From AC-32 sp036265535 (GTDB lineage Bacteria; Actinomycetota; Thermoleophilia; Gaiellales; Gaiellaceae): a DNA stretch of 64,000 bases. The notes under the pieces were generated by a model. That model did no database searches and was not told the origin of the DNA. It saw only the letters and a program-made list of their open reading frames with translations. The translations under genes and the position numbers were made by a program. The stretch spans positions 1-64,000 of the forward strand of contig DATAOV010000089.1 of the NCBI GenBank assembly GCA_036265535.1. The letters are read 5' to 3'. This document shows, piece after piece, positions 24,815 through 34,213 of the stretch; position 1 is the first letter of the stretch, and the number at the start of each line of letters is the position of its first letter.

Positions 24815-24872
24815 GCCGCCGCTCGCGGCGGCGCCGTCAGGACGCGCGGGCGTTGCCTGCGCGTCCGTCTGA
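24815..24872. repeat. Hairpin element related to the 62-bp repeat
   Basis: GCCGCCG-CTCG-CGGCGGC (24815-24832) is followed by CGCCG and by a 12-3-12 hairpin, GGACGCGCGGGC-GTT-GCCTGCGCGTCC (24840-24866), then GTCTGA. The order CGGCGGCGCCG, 12-3-12 hairpin and GTCT is the same as in the tandem repeat at 21.5 kb, though the stem sequences differ. It sits between livF and livH. Confidence 0.6.
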
Positions 24873-24898
24873 AGTGACCGGTCGAGACTCTCCATGGC

Positions 24899-25618
24899 TC
24901 AATAACCGAGGTAAGAGCGGCGGACGGATTCGTTGCGGCGCAGGTCGGCGCTCGAGCCCTCGACCGCGACCCTGCCGACCTCGAGCACGTAGGCACGCGA
25001 CGAGGCCTCCAGCGCGAGCACTGCGTTCTGCTCGACGACCAGGACGGCCAGGCCCTCCCGCTCGTTCAGCTCGCCGACGATCCGAAAGATCTCGGTCACC
25101 ACCATTGGCGCGAGCCCGAGCGACGGCTCGTCGAGCAGGACGAGCTTCGGTCGCAGCATCAGCGCCCGCGCGAGCGCGAGCATCTGCTGCTCGCCGCCGC
25201 TGAGCGTCCCCGCCCTCTGGCCGGCGCGGTGCTCGAGCCAGGGGAAGTAGGAGAGCACCCGCTGCTCGTCCTCACGGATGCCGGCCCGGTCGCGCCGGAC
25301 GTACGCGCCGAGCCGGAGGTTCTCGCGCACGCTCAGATCCGTAAGCGTGCCGCGGCCCTCGGGCACGTGCGCGATCCCGAGCCGCGCGACGGCCTCGGGC
25401 GGGCGGCCCGAGATGCGATTTCCGGCGAACACGATCTCGCCGCTGCGCTTCACGGTTCCCGAGACCGCCCGCAACGTCGTCGTCTTGCCCGCACCGTTGG
25501 CGCCGAGGACCGCGACGACCTCGCCCTCCCCCACGGTCAGCGAGACGCCGTGGAGGGCCTTCACGGGCCCGTAGCGGGCATCTACCTGCTCGAGCTGCAG
25601 CAGCGGCTCAGGCATCAA
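24899..25618 (-). CDS. livF: Branched-chain amino acid ABC transporter ATPase LivF
   Basis: A 239-aa ABC ATPase with Walker A GANGAGKTT, signature LSGGEQQML and Walker B LVLLDEPSLGL. The phrase GIAHVPEGRGTLTDLSVRENL is typical of LivF. It energises transport with LivG. The start overlaps the end of livG by 11 bp, so both are translated from one message. Confidence 0.93.
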   Translation of the reverse strand: MMPEPLLQLEQVDARYGPVKALHGVSLTVGEGEVVAVLGANGAGKTTTLRAVSGTVKRSGEIVFAGNRISGRPPEAVARLGIAHVPEGRGTLTDLSVRENLRLGAYVRRDRAGIREDEQRVLSYFPWLEHRAGQRAGTLSGGEQQMLALARALMLRPKLVLLDEPSLGLAPMVVTEIFRIVGELNEREGLAVLVVEQNAVLALEASSRAYVLEVGRVAVEGSSADLRRNESVRRSYLGY

Positions 25619-26312
25619 CGGTTCCCAGGTAGGCCTCGATCACGCCCTGGTCGCCCCGCACCTCTGCCGGTGTGCCGCTTGCGATCAGCCGGCCGAAGTC
25701 GAGCACGTGCACCCGGTCGGCGATCCCCATCACGAGGCCCATGTGGTGCTCGACGAGCAGGATCGTGAGCTCGAGGTTCGCCTGCAGGAGCCGGATCAGG
25801 GAGCCGAGCTCGCCGACCTCCTCGTGGTTTAGCCCGCCCGCGGGCTCGTCGAGCAGGAGCAGCCGCGGGCCCGAGGCGAGCGCCCGCGCGAGCTCGACCC
25901 GCTTCTGCGTGCCGTAGGACAGCTCGGCCGCCCGGCGGTGGGCGAACCCGGTCAACCCTGTGTAGTCCAGCACCTCGCGCGCGCTGTGACCGCTGCGCGC
26001 ATGTCTCCCGAGGAGGACGTGCTCGAGCACCGTCATCGACCCGAACAGCTCGACGTTCTGGAAAGTCCGCGCGATCCCGCGCCTGACGATCCCGTGCGGC
26101 GGAGTCCGCAGCACCGTCGTTCCCTCGAATGCGATCTCGCCTGCGTCCGGCCGGTAGAGCCGGGTGATCAGGTTGAACATCGTCGTCTTGCCGGCCCCGT
26201 TCGGGCCGATCAGTCCGACGATCTCGCCCTCGCCCACGTCGAACGAGACGGCGTCGACGGCGACGATGCCGCCGAACCTGCGCGTCACCCGCTCGACCGA
26301 GAGCAGCGCCAT
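25608..26312 (-). CDS. livG: Branched-chain amino acid ABC transporter ATPase LivG
   Basis: A 234-aa ABC ATPase with Walker A GPNGAGKTT, LivG-type RTFQNVELFGSMTVLEHVLLG and Walker B LLLLDEPAGGLNHEEV. The signature motif reads LSYGTQKRV, the usual LivG variant. It is the first gene of livG-livF-livH-livM-substrate-binding-protein and begins 34 bp after the stop of the upstream DUF255 gene. Confidence 0.93.
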   Translation of the reverse strand: MALLSVERVTRRFGGIVAVDAVSFDVGEGEIVGLIGPNGAGKTTMFNLITRLYRPDAGEIAFEGTTVLRTPPHGIVRRGIARTFQNVELFGSMTVLEHVLLGRHARSGHSAREVLDYTGLTGFAHRRAAELSYGTQKRVELARALASGPRLLLLDEPAGGLNHEEVGELGSLIRLLQANLELTILLVEHHMGLVMGIADRVHVLDFGRLIASGTPAEVRGDQGVIEAYLGTVDA

Positions 26313-26346
26313 CGCCGAGACCCTAAGGCGGAAGCGGCCGCGCGGT

Positions 26347-28239
<1,893 letters not shown>

Positions 28240-28246
28240 GCCCGAC

Positions 28247-28253
28247 TAGGCTA
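28247..28253. promoter_or_regulatory. Overlapping bidirectional -10 elements
   Basis: TAGGCTA contains TAGGCT on the plus strand (7 nt before the ATG at 28260) and TAGCCT on the minus strand (8 nt before the ATG at 28239). The whole divergent intergenic space is 20 bp, so one symmetric -10 appears to drive two leaderless genes in opposite directions. Confidence 0.55.
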
Positions 28254-28259
28254 GCTCCG

Positions 28260-28799
28260 ATGCTGGAGCTGAAGACCGAACGGCTCGTCCTGCGCGCGCC
28301 CGCGCCCGAAGACGCGGAGGCCCTGGCGCCGATGTACGCCGACCCCGAGGTGATGCGCTACGTCGGCGACGGGCGCACGCTCACGAAGGCCGAGACCGAG
28401 CTCTCGGTGCGGCGCATGATCGAGCGCTGGGAAGTCGACGGCTTCGGCCTCTTCACCACTCTGCGGCAGGACGACGAGGCGATCATCGGGCGGGTCGGGA
28501 TCCTGATCTGGAACAGCGAGACCTGGGAGCCGACGACGCGGGCGCGGCCCTCCGGGCCGACGGAGGTCGAGGTCGGCTACACGCTCGGCCGCGACTACTG
28601 GGGCCACGGCTACGCGACCGAGTCCGCGGGGGCGGTACGGGACTACGCGCTGAACGGGCTCGGAGCCGAGCGCCTGATCGCGCTGATCATCCACGGCAAC
28701 ACCGCCTCCGAGAACGTCGCCCGCAAGCTCGGGCTCGAGTACGAGCGCGACATCAGGCTCGGGCGACGCGACGCGCAGCTCTTCGCCCTGGACACTTAG
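28260..28799 (+). CDS. GNAT acetyltransferase, RimJ/RimL-like
   Basis: A 179-aa GNAT protein. It opens with ELKTERLVLRAPAPEDAEAL, has the acetyl-CoA loop segment GYTLGRDYWGHGYATESA, and near the end NTASENVARKLGLEYE, all typical of the RimJ/RimL branch that acetylates N-terminal amino groups of proteins or small amines. Substrate unknown. Its TAG stop forms part of the -10 box of the next gene. Confidence 0.85.
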   Translation: MLELKTERLVLRAPAPEDAEALAPMYADPEVMRYVGDGRTLTKAETELSVRRMIERWEVDGFGLFTTLRQDDEAIIGRVGILIWNSETWEPTTRARPSGPTEVEVGYTLGRDYWGHGYATESAGAVRDYALNGLGAERLIALIIHGNTASENVARKLGLEYERDIRLGRRDAQLFALDT

Positions 28800-28802
28800 A
28801 GT
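28797..28802 (+). promoter_or_regulatory. -10 box of the PLP decarboxylase gene
   Basis: TAGAGT, whose first three bases are the stop codon of the acetyltransferase gene, 8 nt before the GTG at 28811. It would give a leaderless transcript independent of upstream readthrough. Confidence 0.4.
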
Positions 28803-28810
28803 CACGCCCT

Positions 28811-30181
28811 GTGACCGAGTCCCGCGAGCTGCTGACCCGCACCGCCGAGATCGCGGGCGACTACCTCGAGAGCCTCGGCGAGCGGCCCGTGTTCCCGCGC
28901 GCGACTCCGGAGGAGCTGCGCGAGGCGCTCGGCGGGCCGATGCCCGAGGAGCCTCTCGACCCCGACCAGGTGGTGGCCGAGCTCGCGGAGGCGGCCGAGC
29001 CCGGGGTTGTCGCCACGGGAAGCGGCCGCTACTTCGGCTTCGTCATCGGCGGCGCCGTTCCCGCGGCCCTGGCGGCCGACTGGCTCGCCTCCGCCTGGGA
29101 CCAGAACGCGGGCCTCTACGCCTGCGGCCCGTCCGCATCGGTGGTCGAGCAGGTGACCCGGGAGTGGCTCGTTGAGCTACTCGGCCTACCCGGCGAGTCG
29201 TCCATCGGCTTCGTCACCGGCACCCAGATGGCGCACGTGACGGGGCTCGCCGCGGCACGCTTCCACGTGCTCGAGGGCGTCGGCTGGGATGTGAACCGCG
29301 ACGGACTCGCCGGCGCGCCACCCGTCCGTGTGATCGTCGGCGAGAAGCGCCACGTGACCGTCGACCGGGCACTGCGACTGCTCGGCTTCGGTGCGCCGAC
29401 CACGGTGACAGCCGACGACCAGGGCCGGATGGAGGTCGGCGCGCTCCGGGAGGCGCTCGCCGGGGGACCAGCAATCGTGTGCGCCCAGGCAGGAGAGGTG
29501 AACACCGGCGCCTTCGACCCGCTCCCGGAGATCGCGGATGCCTGCGAAGAGGCCGGCGCCTGGCTCCACGTCGACGGAGCTTTCGGCATCTGGGCGGCGG
29601 TCTCGCCGCGGCTTCGACACCTCGTCGCCGGCCTCGAGCGGGCCGACTCGTGGACGACCGACGCGCACAAGTGGCTGAACGTCCCCTACGACTCGGGCAT
29701 CGTCCTCTGCGCGCATCCCGAGTCGCATCGCGCCGCGATGACGGTCACCGCGTCGTACCTGATCCAGGACGAAGGAGCACGGCGCGTGCGCGACGAGGTC
29801 GACTGGGTGCCCGAGTTCTCGCGCCGCGCCCGCGGCTTCGCCGTCTACGCGGCGCTGCGCTCGTTCGGGCGCAGCGGCCTGGCGGAGCTCGTCGAGCGCT
29901 GCTGCGACGGGGCGCAGCGGTTCGCCGAGGCGATCGCCGGCCTCGACGGCGTCGAGGTGCTGAACGATGTCGTGCTCAACCAGGTGCTCTTCCGCTTCGA
30001 GTCGGACGAGCGCAGCGACGACGTGCTGCAGCGCGTGCAGGAGAGCGGCGAGATCTGGCTGAGCGGCACGACCTGGAACGGGCGAAAGGCGATCCGCGTC
30101 TCGGTCTCGAACTGGCAGACCACGGAGGAGGAGATCGATCTGGCCGTGGAAGCGTTTGCGGCGGCTTACGCGGTCACGTAA
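28811..30181 (+). CDS. PLP-dependent group II decarboxylase family protein
   Basis: A 456-aa fold-type I PLP enzyme of the aromatic-L-amino-acid/glutamate decarboxylase superfamily. The PLP lysine is K287 in DAHKWLNVPYDSG, preceded by H286; D255 in HVDGAFG contacts the pyridine nitrogen. The N-terminal FGFVIGGAVPAALAADWLASAWDQN is the conserved substrate-side region. Members decarboxylate aromatic amino acids, glutamate or diaminobutyrate; the substrate cannot be told from motifs. GTG start after a TAGAGT box. Confidence 0.88.
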   Translation: MTESRELLTRTAEIAGDYLESLGERPVFPRATPEELREALGGPMPEEPLDPDQVVAELAEAAEPGVVATGSGRYFGFVIGGAVPAALAADWLASAWDQNAGLYACGPSASVVEQVTREWLVELLGLPGESSIGFVTGTQMAHVTGLAAARFHVLEGVGWDVNRDGLAGAPPVRVIVGEKRHVTVDRALRLLGFGAPTTVTADDQGRMEVGALREALAGGPAIVCAQAGEVNTGAFDPLPEIADACEEAGAWLHVDGAFGIWAAVSPRLRHLVAGLERADSWTTDAHKWLNVPYDSGIVLCAHPESHRAAMTVTASYLIQDEGARRVRDEVDWVPEFSRRARGFAVYAALRSFGRSGLAELVERCCDGAQRFAEAIAGLDGVEVLNDVVLNQVLFRFESDERSDDVLQRVQESGEIWLSGTTWNGRKAIRVSVSNWQTTEEEIDLAVEAFAAAYAVT

Positions 30182-30229
30182 GAGCCCAAACGGATCGACC
30201 GCTCATTTTCCGGCGAACGCACGGGCAAG

Positions 30230-30255
30230 GCCGCGCGTCCTGAGAGCGGCGCGGC
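30230..30255. terminator. Hairpin between convergent genes
   Basis: GCCGCGC (30230-30236) and GCGCGGC (30249-30255) form a 7-bp stem with a 12-nt loop in the 83-bp gap between the decarboxylase and the convergent lyase gene. There is no U-tract; a bidirectional weak terminator is likely. Confidence 0.45.
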
Positions 30256-30264
30256 AAGTGGCGC

Positions 30265-31128
30265 CTAGGGCCAGACCCCGGCGCGGTAGACCTGACCCTC
30301 GAGCGTCCGGCCGAAGATCCCTTCGAGCCAGGTCGAGATCGCGACGAGCGCGTCGAGGTCGACGCCGGTCGCGATCCCCTCACGCTCCAGCAGGTAGACG
30401 AGATCCTCGGTCGCGACGTTGCCGCTGGCGCGCGGCGCGTAGGGGCAGCCTCCGAGCCCGCCGATCGACGAGTCCAGCACCTCGGCGCCCGCCTCCAGCG
30501 CCGCGAGCGCGTTCGCGTAGCCGGTGTTGCGCGTGTTGTGCCCGTGAAAGCCGGTGCGCTTGCCCAGGCCCCGGACGCGCTCGACGAGGCGGCGCACCCG
30601 AGCCGGGCCGGCGACGCCGATCGTGTCGGCCAGGACGACCTCGTCCGCACCGAGCCGCTCCGCGAGCGCCACGACCTCGCCCTCGTCCACCTCGCCCTCG
30701 AACGGGCAGCCGAACGCAACCGAGATCGTGACCGTGGCCGGCACTTCCGCGGCCGCGAGAATCGTCCCCACCTGCGCCAACGCCTCGTCCCGCGACATCT
30801 CGCCGTTCCGGCGGTTGAAACCCTCGGTGGCGCCGAGCGTGACGTTGACCCGGTCGAGCCCCGAAGCGGCGAAGCGCTCGTAGCCCTTCGCGTTCAGGAC
30901 GAGTCCTGAGTACTCGGTCCCGTCGCGGCGCTCGATGGCGGCGGCGACCTCTTCCGCGCCGGCCATCTGCGGCACTCGCTCGGCGCGGACGAAGCTGGCC
31001 GCCTCGACGCGGGGCAGCCCCGCGGCCGCGAGCTGGTTGACGAGCTCCGCCCGCGTCGCCGGCTCCAGGGTCTCGGCCTCGTTTTGGAGGCCGTCGCGAG
31101 GGCCGACGTCGCAGACGGTGAGCCGCAT
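30265..31128 (-). CDS. mvaB: Hydroxymethylglutaryl-CoA lyase-like protein
   Basis: A 287-aa TIM-barrel enzyme of the HMGL/DRE-TIM family. DVGPRDGLQNE at residues 7-17 carries the catalytic Arg-Asp, the FHGHNTRNTGYANAL region supplies metal-binding His residues, and SIGGLGGCPYAPRASGN contains the catalytic Cys. It cleaves HMG-CoA to acetoacetate and acetyl-CoA in leucine degradation. No other leucine-catabolic gene lies beside it. It begins immediately after the stop of the PPOX gene. Confidence 0.9.
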   Translation of the reverse strand: MRLTVCDVGPRDGLQNEAETLEPATRAELVNQLAAAGLPRVEAASFVRAERVPQMAGAEEVAAAIERRDGTEYSGLVLNAKGYERFAASGLDRVNVTLGATEGFNRRNGEMSRDEALAQVGTILAAAEVPATVTISVAFGCPFEGEVDEGEVVALAERLGADEVVLADTIGVAGPARVRRLVERVRGLGKRTGFHGHNTRNTGYANALAALEAGAEVLDSSIGGLGGCPYAPRASGNVATEDLVYLLEREGIATGVDLDALVAISTWLEGIFGRTLEGQVYRAGVWP

Positions 31129-31545
31129 CTAGCGGCCGAGACCCATCGAGCCGACTCGCTCGGGCGTGATCCGGATGATCACGCGCTTCTCGTCCGGGCT
31201 GCGGTACGGGTACGCGTCGAGCCCGAGGTACTTCTTCGCCAGCTTGTCGATGTGCTCGTCCGCGCCCTCGTCCACGAGCTCCGCGGTCCCGCTGACCGTG
31301 ACGTAGCCGGCCTGCTGATCCTCCGCCGGCAGCACGTCGATCGAGACACGCGGGTCGCGCTGGATGTGCCGCACCTTCGCCCGCCCGTACGCGCTGTTGA
31401 CGAGCACGTGCGGGCCGTCGTAGTCGACCCACACCGGGGTCACGTGGGGTGAGCCGTCGGCGCGCAGCGTGGCGATGTTGCCCCAGTTGCGGCCCTCGAA
31501 CAGCTTCGCCTCGGCTTCGGTCAATCTCGCAGCGGTCTGCTCCAT
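31129..31545 (-). CDS. PPOX-class flavin/F420-dependent oxidoreductase
   Basis: A 138-aa split-barrel protein of the pyridoxamine-5'-phosphate-oxidase-like class. NWGNIATLRADGSPHVTPVWVDYDG is the typical opening, and RAKVRHIQRDPRVSIDV and YVTVSGTAELVD complete the fold. In actinobacteria these proteins often use F420 to reduce quinones or other organics; cofactor choice is inferred. The ATG at 31545 lies 8 nt after AGGAGG. It forms a two-gene operon with the lyase. Confidence 0.88.
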   Translation of the reverse strand: MEQTAARLTEAEAKLFEGRNWGNIATLRADGSPHVTPVWVDYDGPHVLVNSAYGRAKVRHIQRDPRVSIDVLPAEDQQAGYVTVSGTAELVDEGADEHIDKLAKKYLGLDAYPYRSPDEKRVIIRITPERVGSMGLGR

Positions 31546-31584
31546 CGTCCATTCCTCCTTGTCCTTGCTTAGGCTAGTGCCTCG

Positions 31585-32664
31585 ATGGGAGTCGCCGTCC
31601 TCGTCGGTACCCGCAAGGGGCTTTTCGTCCTCACGGGCAACGAAACTCGCCGCGGCTGGAGCGTGGAGGGACCGCACCTCACCGGCTGGGAGGTCTTCCA
31701 CGCCATGCGCGACCCGCGCACCGGCGTCGTCCACACCGCCACGAACAACTGGGTCTACGGCGCCACGGCACACCGCTCGGCCGACCTGGGCGAGACCTGG
31801 GAGCGGGCCGAGGGGATCGGCCTCCCCGAGGAGAGCGGCCTTACCTGGGAGAAGTCCTGGCACGTCGAGCCGGGCCATGCCGACGAGCCGGAGACGCTCT
31901 GGCTCGGAGGCACGCCGGGCGCGCTCTTCCGCAGCGGCGACGGCGGCTCGACCTGGGAGCCCGTCCAGTCGGTGCTCGAGCACCCGACGCGGGAGAAGTG
32001 GAATCCCGGCGCCGGCGGGCTTTGCTGCCACTCGATCCAGGTCGACCCGTCCGACCCGCAACGGCTCTACATCGCGATCTCGGCCGCGGGGGCCTTCCGC
32101 AGCGACGACGGCGGCGAGACCTGGGAGCCGAAGAACACCGGGGTCGCCGCCGACTTCTTCCCCGACGACAACTTCCCCGAGGTCGGCCAGTGCGTGCACA
32201 AGCTGCTCGTCCACCCGGCGCGGCCCGAGCGGCTCTGGCAGCAGAACCACTGCGGCGTCTACCGCTCGGACGACCGGGGCGACACCTGGGAACGTCTGGA
32301 GGGGAACGGCCTGCCGAGCGGGTTCGGCTTCCCGCTCGCGCTCGACCCCGCCGACCCCGACGCGGCCTACGTCGTGCCCGAGGAGGGCGCCGAGAACCGC
32401 GTCACCCCGGAGGGGAGGCTCGGGGTCTACCGCACCCGGGACGGCGGCGCCTCCTGGGAGCTGCTCGAGAACGGCCTGCCGCAGCAGGCGTGGCAGTCGG
32501 TGATGCGGGAGGGCATGGGCTTCGACCGTCGCGACCCGGTCGGGATCTACCTCGGCACCCAGAGCGGGTCGGTGTGGGTCTCGCCGGACGCAGGAGGCGA
32601 GTGGATCGAGGCGGCGGCCTACCTGCCGACGATCCTCTCCGTCGAGGCGGCCGAGTGGCCGTGA
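31585..32664 (+). CDS. BNR/Asp-box beta-propeller (sialidase-like) protein
   Basis: A 359-aa repeat protein with at least five Asp-box motifs (SGDGGSTWE, SDDGGETWE, SDDRGDTWE, TRDGGASWE, SPDAGGEW), which form a beta-propeller like those of sialidases and photosystem assembly factors. It starts with VAVLVGTRKGLFVL and lacks a signal peptide, so it is probably cytoplasmic. No catalytic sialidase residues can be recognised. A TAGGCT box lies 9 nt before the ATG. It is translationally coupled to the MoaD/ThiS-like gene. Confidence 0.85.
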   Translation: MGVAVLVGTRKGLFVLTGNETRRGWSVEGPHLTGWEVFHAMRDPRTGVVHTATNNWVYGATAHRSADLGETWERAEGIGLPEESGLTWEKSWHVEPGHADEPETLWLGGTPGALFRSGDGGSTWEPVQSVLEHPTREKWNPGAGGLCCHSIQVDPSDPQRLYIAISAAGAFRSDDGGETWEPKNTGVAADFFPDDNFPEVGQCVHKLLVHPARPERLWQQNHCGVYRSDDRGDTWERLEGNGLPSGFGFPLALDPADPDAAYVVPEEGAENRVTPEGRLGVYRTRDGGASWELLENGLPQQAWQSVMREGMGFDRRDPVGIYLGTQSGSVWVSPDAGGEWIEAAAYLPTILSVEAAEWP

Positions 32665-32903
32665 TCCTGCTCCCGTCGCTGCTCGCCCGGGAAGCGGGCG
32701 GCGAAGGTCGCTTCGAGATCGACGCGCCGACCGTGCGCGACGCGCTGCGCGAGCTGCCGGTGCGCGACCTCCTCTTCGACGAGCGAGGCGACCTGCGGCC
32801 GCTCGTGAACGTCTACGTGAACAGCGTTCAGGCGGACGACCTCGGGGCGCCGCTCGAGCCGGAGACGGAGATCCGCCTCGTCGCCGCCGTGGCGGGCGGT
32901 TGA
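32661..32903 (+). CDS. MoaD/ThiS-family sulfur-carrier-like protein
   Basis: An 80-aa beta-grasp protein ending in VAAVAGG; the C-terminal Gly-Gly is the site thiocarboxylated in MoaD and ThiS sulfur carriers. The sequence ILLPSLLAREAGGEGRFEIDAPTVRDAL and the NVYVNSVQADDLG segment fit the family. The GTG at 32661 overlaps the stop of the BNR gene (GTGA). No MoeB/ThiF activator or MoaE is in the window, although a molybdoenzyme (sulfite-oxidase-like) is 4 kb away; the partner is unknown. Confidence 0.82.
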   Translation: MILLPSLLAREAGGEGRFEIDAPTVRDALRELPVRDLLFDERGDLRPLVNVYVNSVQADDLGAPLEPETEIRLVAAVAGG

Positions 32904-32911
32904 GACCGCTC

Positions 32912-34183
32912 TCAGGCCAGCGCCCGGATCGCCCGTAGCGTGCGGTCGACCTCGGCCGGTGTGTTGAGGATGCTCGGCGCAACCCGCGCGAGCGCATCCG
33001 CGTAGGGCGTGACCGTGGCGATGATCCCGCGCCGCAGCAGCCGGTCGACGACCTCTGCCGGCGGCATCCCCTGTACGTCGAAGCAGACGAGCCCGGCCGA
33101 CAGCGACGGCGAGCGGGGTGTGCGAAGGCTCACGTGCCGCATCGCGGCGAGGCCCGACTTCAATCGGCTGTTGAGCGCATGCGTCCGCGTCGCGATCCGC
33201 GCCTTCCCGATGCGCTGGTGGAACCGAAACGCCTCCGCCAGGGCCCAGCGGTGCTCGAACGAGTGGAACCCACCCGGAGTCATCGCGCCGCCCGGCGTGC
33301 CCGTGACCGTGAAGGACGGAATGGTGTGCGTCACGTGCTGCCATGCGCCGGGCCTTCCCCAGACGAGCCCCGTGCCGCGCGGGCCGAAGAGCCACTTGTG
33401 GCAGCCCGTCGCGAAGAAATCGCATCCAAGCTCCGGTAGCCGGACGTTCTCGATCCCGAACCCATGCACGCCGTCGACGCAGAGGAGGATCCGATCGACC
33501 TCCGCCCGGCCACGGTTCAGAGGGGCGAGCGCACGCGCGATGGCCGTGATCGGGAGCTTGACGCCGGTGCTCGAGTGCACCCAGGTCAGCGCGACGACGC
33601 GAGTGCGCGCTGTGACGGCGGCGACGACCCGCCTCACGATCTCGTCCGCGGAGGCGGCGCCGCTCTGCTCGTAGAGCGGGATCTTTCGCAGCGACGCGCC
33701 GCTGCGGGCGGCCTTCAGCTCGAGCGCGTCGTGGGTGACGAAGAAGTCGTGGGTCGAGGTGAGCAGCTCCTGGTCCGCGCGGACGTGGATGCCGTTGTAG
33801 AGGAGCGCCAGGCCCATGGTCGTGCTGTCGGTGAGCGCGATGTCGGCCGGACGGGAGCCCGTGTACGCGGCCGCGGCGCCGAGCACCGCCGCCTCGCGGC
33901 GCACCTCCTGTCCATGGAGGTAACCGACGGGATCGGCGTCGAAGGCCCGCCGGTGCCGCTCGATCGCGGCGCGCACGGGCGCCGGATGCGAGGCGAGGAG
34001 GAACGCCCCGAGGTGGACGCGGTCGCGCCGAAGGCGGAACTGCGAGCGGACGCCGCTCCAGGTGAGCGGGCTCGCGCGCGGCTCGACCTCGGGACCCGCG
34101 GCGAGCGCCTCCGGTCCGAGCACGGCTGCCGCGGCGAGGGTCAACCCGCCGCGCGCGAGGAAGTCTCGACGGTCGAGAGTCAC
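32912..34183 (-). CDS. Tat-exported class V aminotransferase-like PLP enzyme
   Basis: A 423-aa PLP protein of the isopenicillin-N-epimerase/NifS-like class V family with a twin-arginine signal: RRDFLA at residues 5-10, then a hydrophobic stretch ending AALA. The PLP lysine is K263 in CHKWLFGPRGTG, with D237 and H240 in VDGVHGFG. Export of a PLP enzyme is uncommon. The gene is the last of a group with an MFS carrier and a nicotinamidase-like hydrolase. The substrate is unknown. Confidence 0.85.
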   Translation of the reverse strand: MTLDRRDFLARGGLTLAAAAVLGPEALAAGPEVEPRASPLTWSGVRSQFRLRRDRVHLGAFLLASHPAPVRAAIERHRRAFDADPVGYLHGQEVRREAAVLGAAAAYTGSRPADIALTDSTTMGLALLYNGIHVRADQELLTSTHDFFVTHDALELKAARSGASLRKIPLYEQSGAASADEIVRRVVAAVTARTRVVALTWVHSSTGVKLPITAIARALAPLNRGRAEVDRILLCVDGVHGFGIENVRLPELGCDFFATGCHKWLFGPRGTGLVWGRPGAWQHVTHTIPSFTVTGTPGGAMTPGGFHSFEHRWALAEAFRFHQRIGKARIATRTHALNSRLKSGLAAMRHVSLRTPRSPSLSAGLVCFDVQGMPPAEVVDRLLRRGIIATVTPYADALARVAPSILNTPAEVDRTLRAIRALA

Positions 34184-34213
34184 TGACCCCGACCGATCGT
34201 AGACGGAAACGGC

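Noticed and set aside
23899..24996. N-terminal extension of livM across livH
   Set aside because: The livH frame is clearly coding with LivH motifs; the extension is a shadow.
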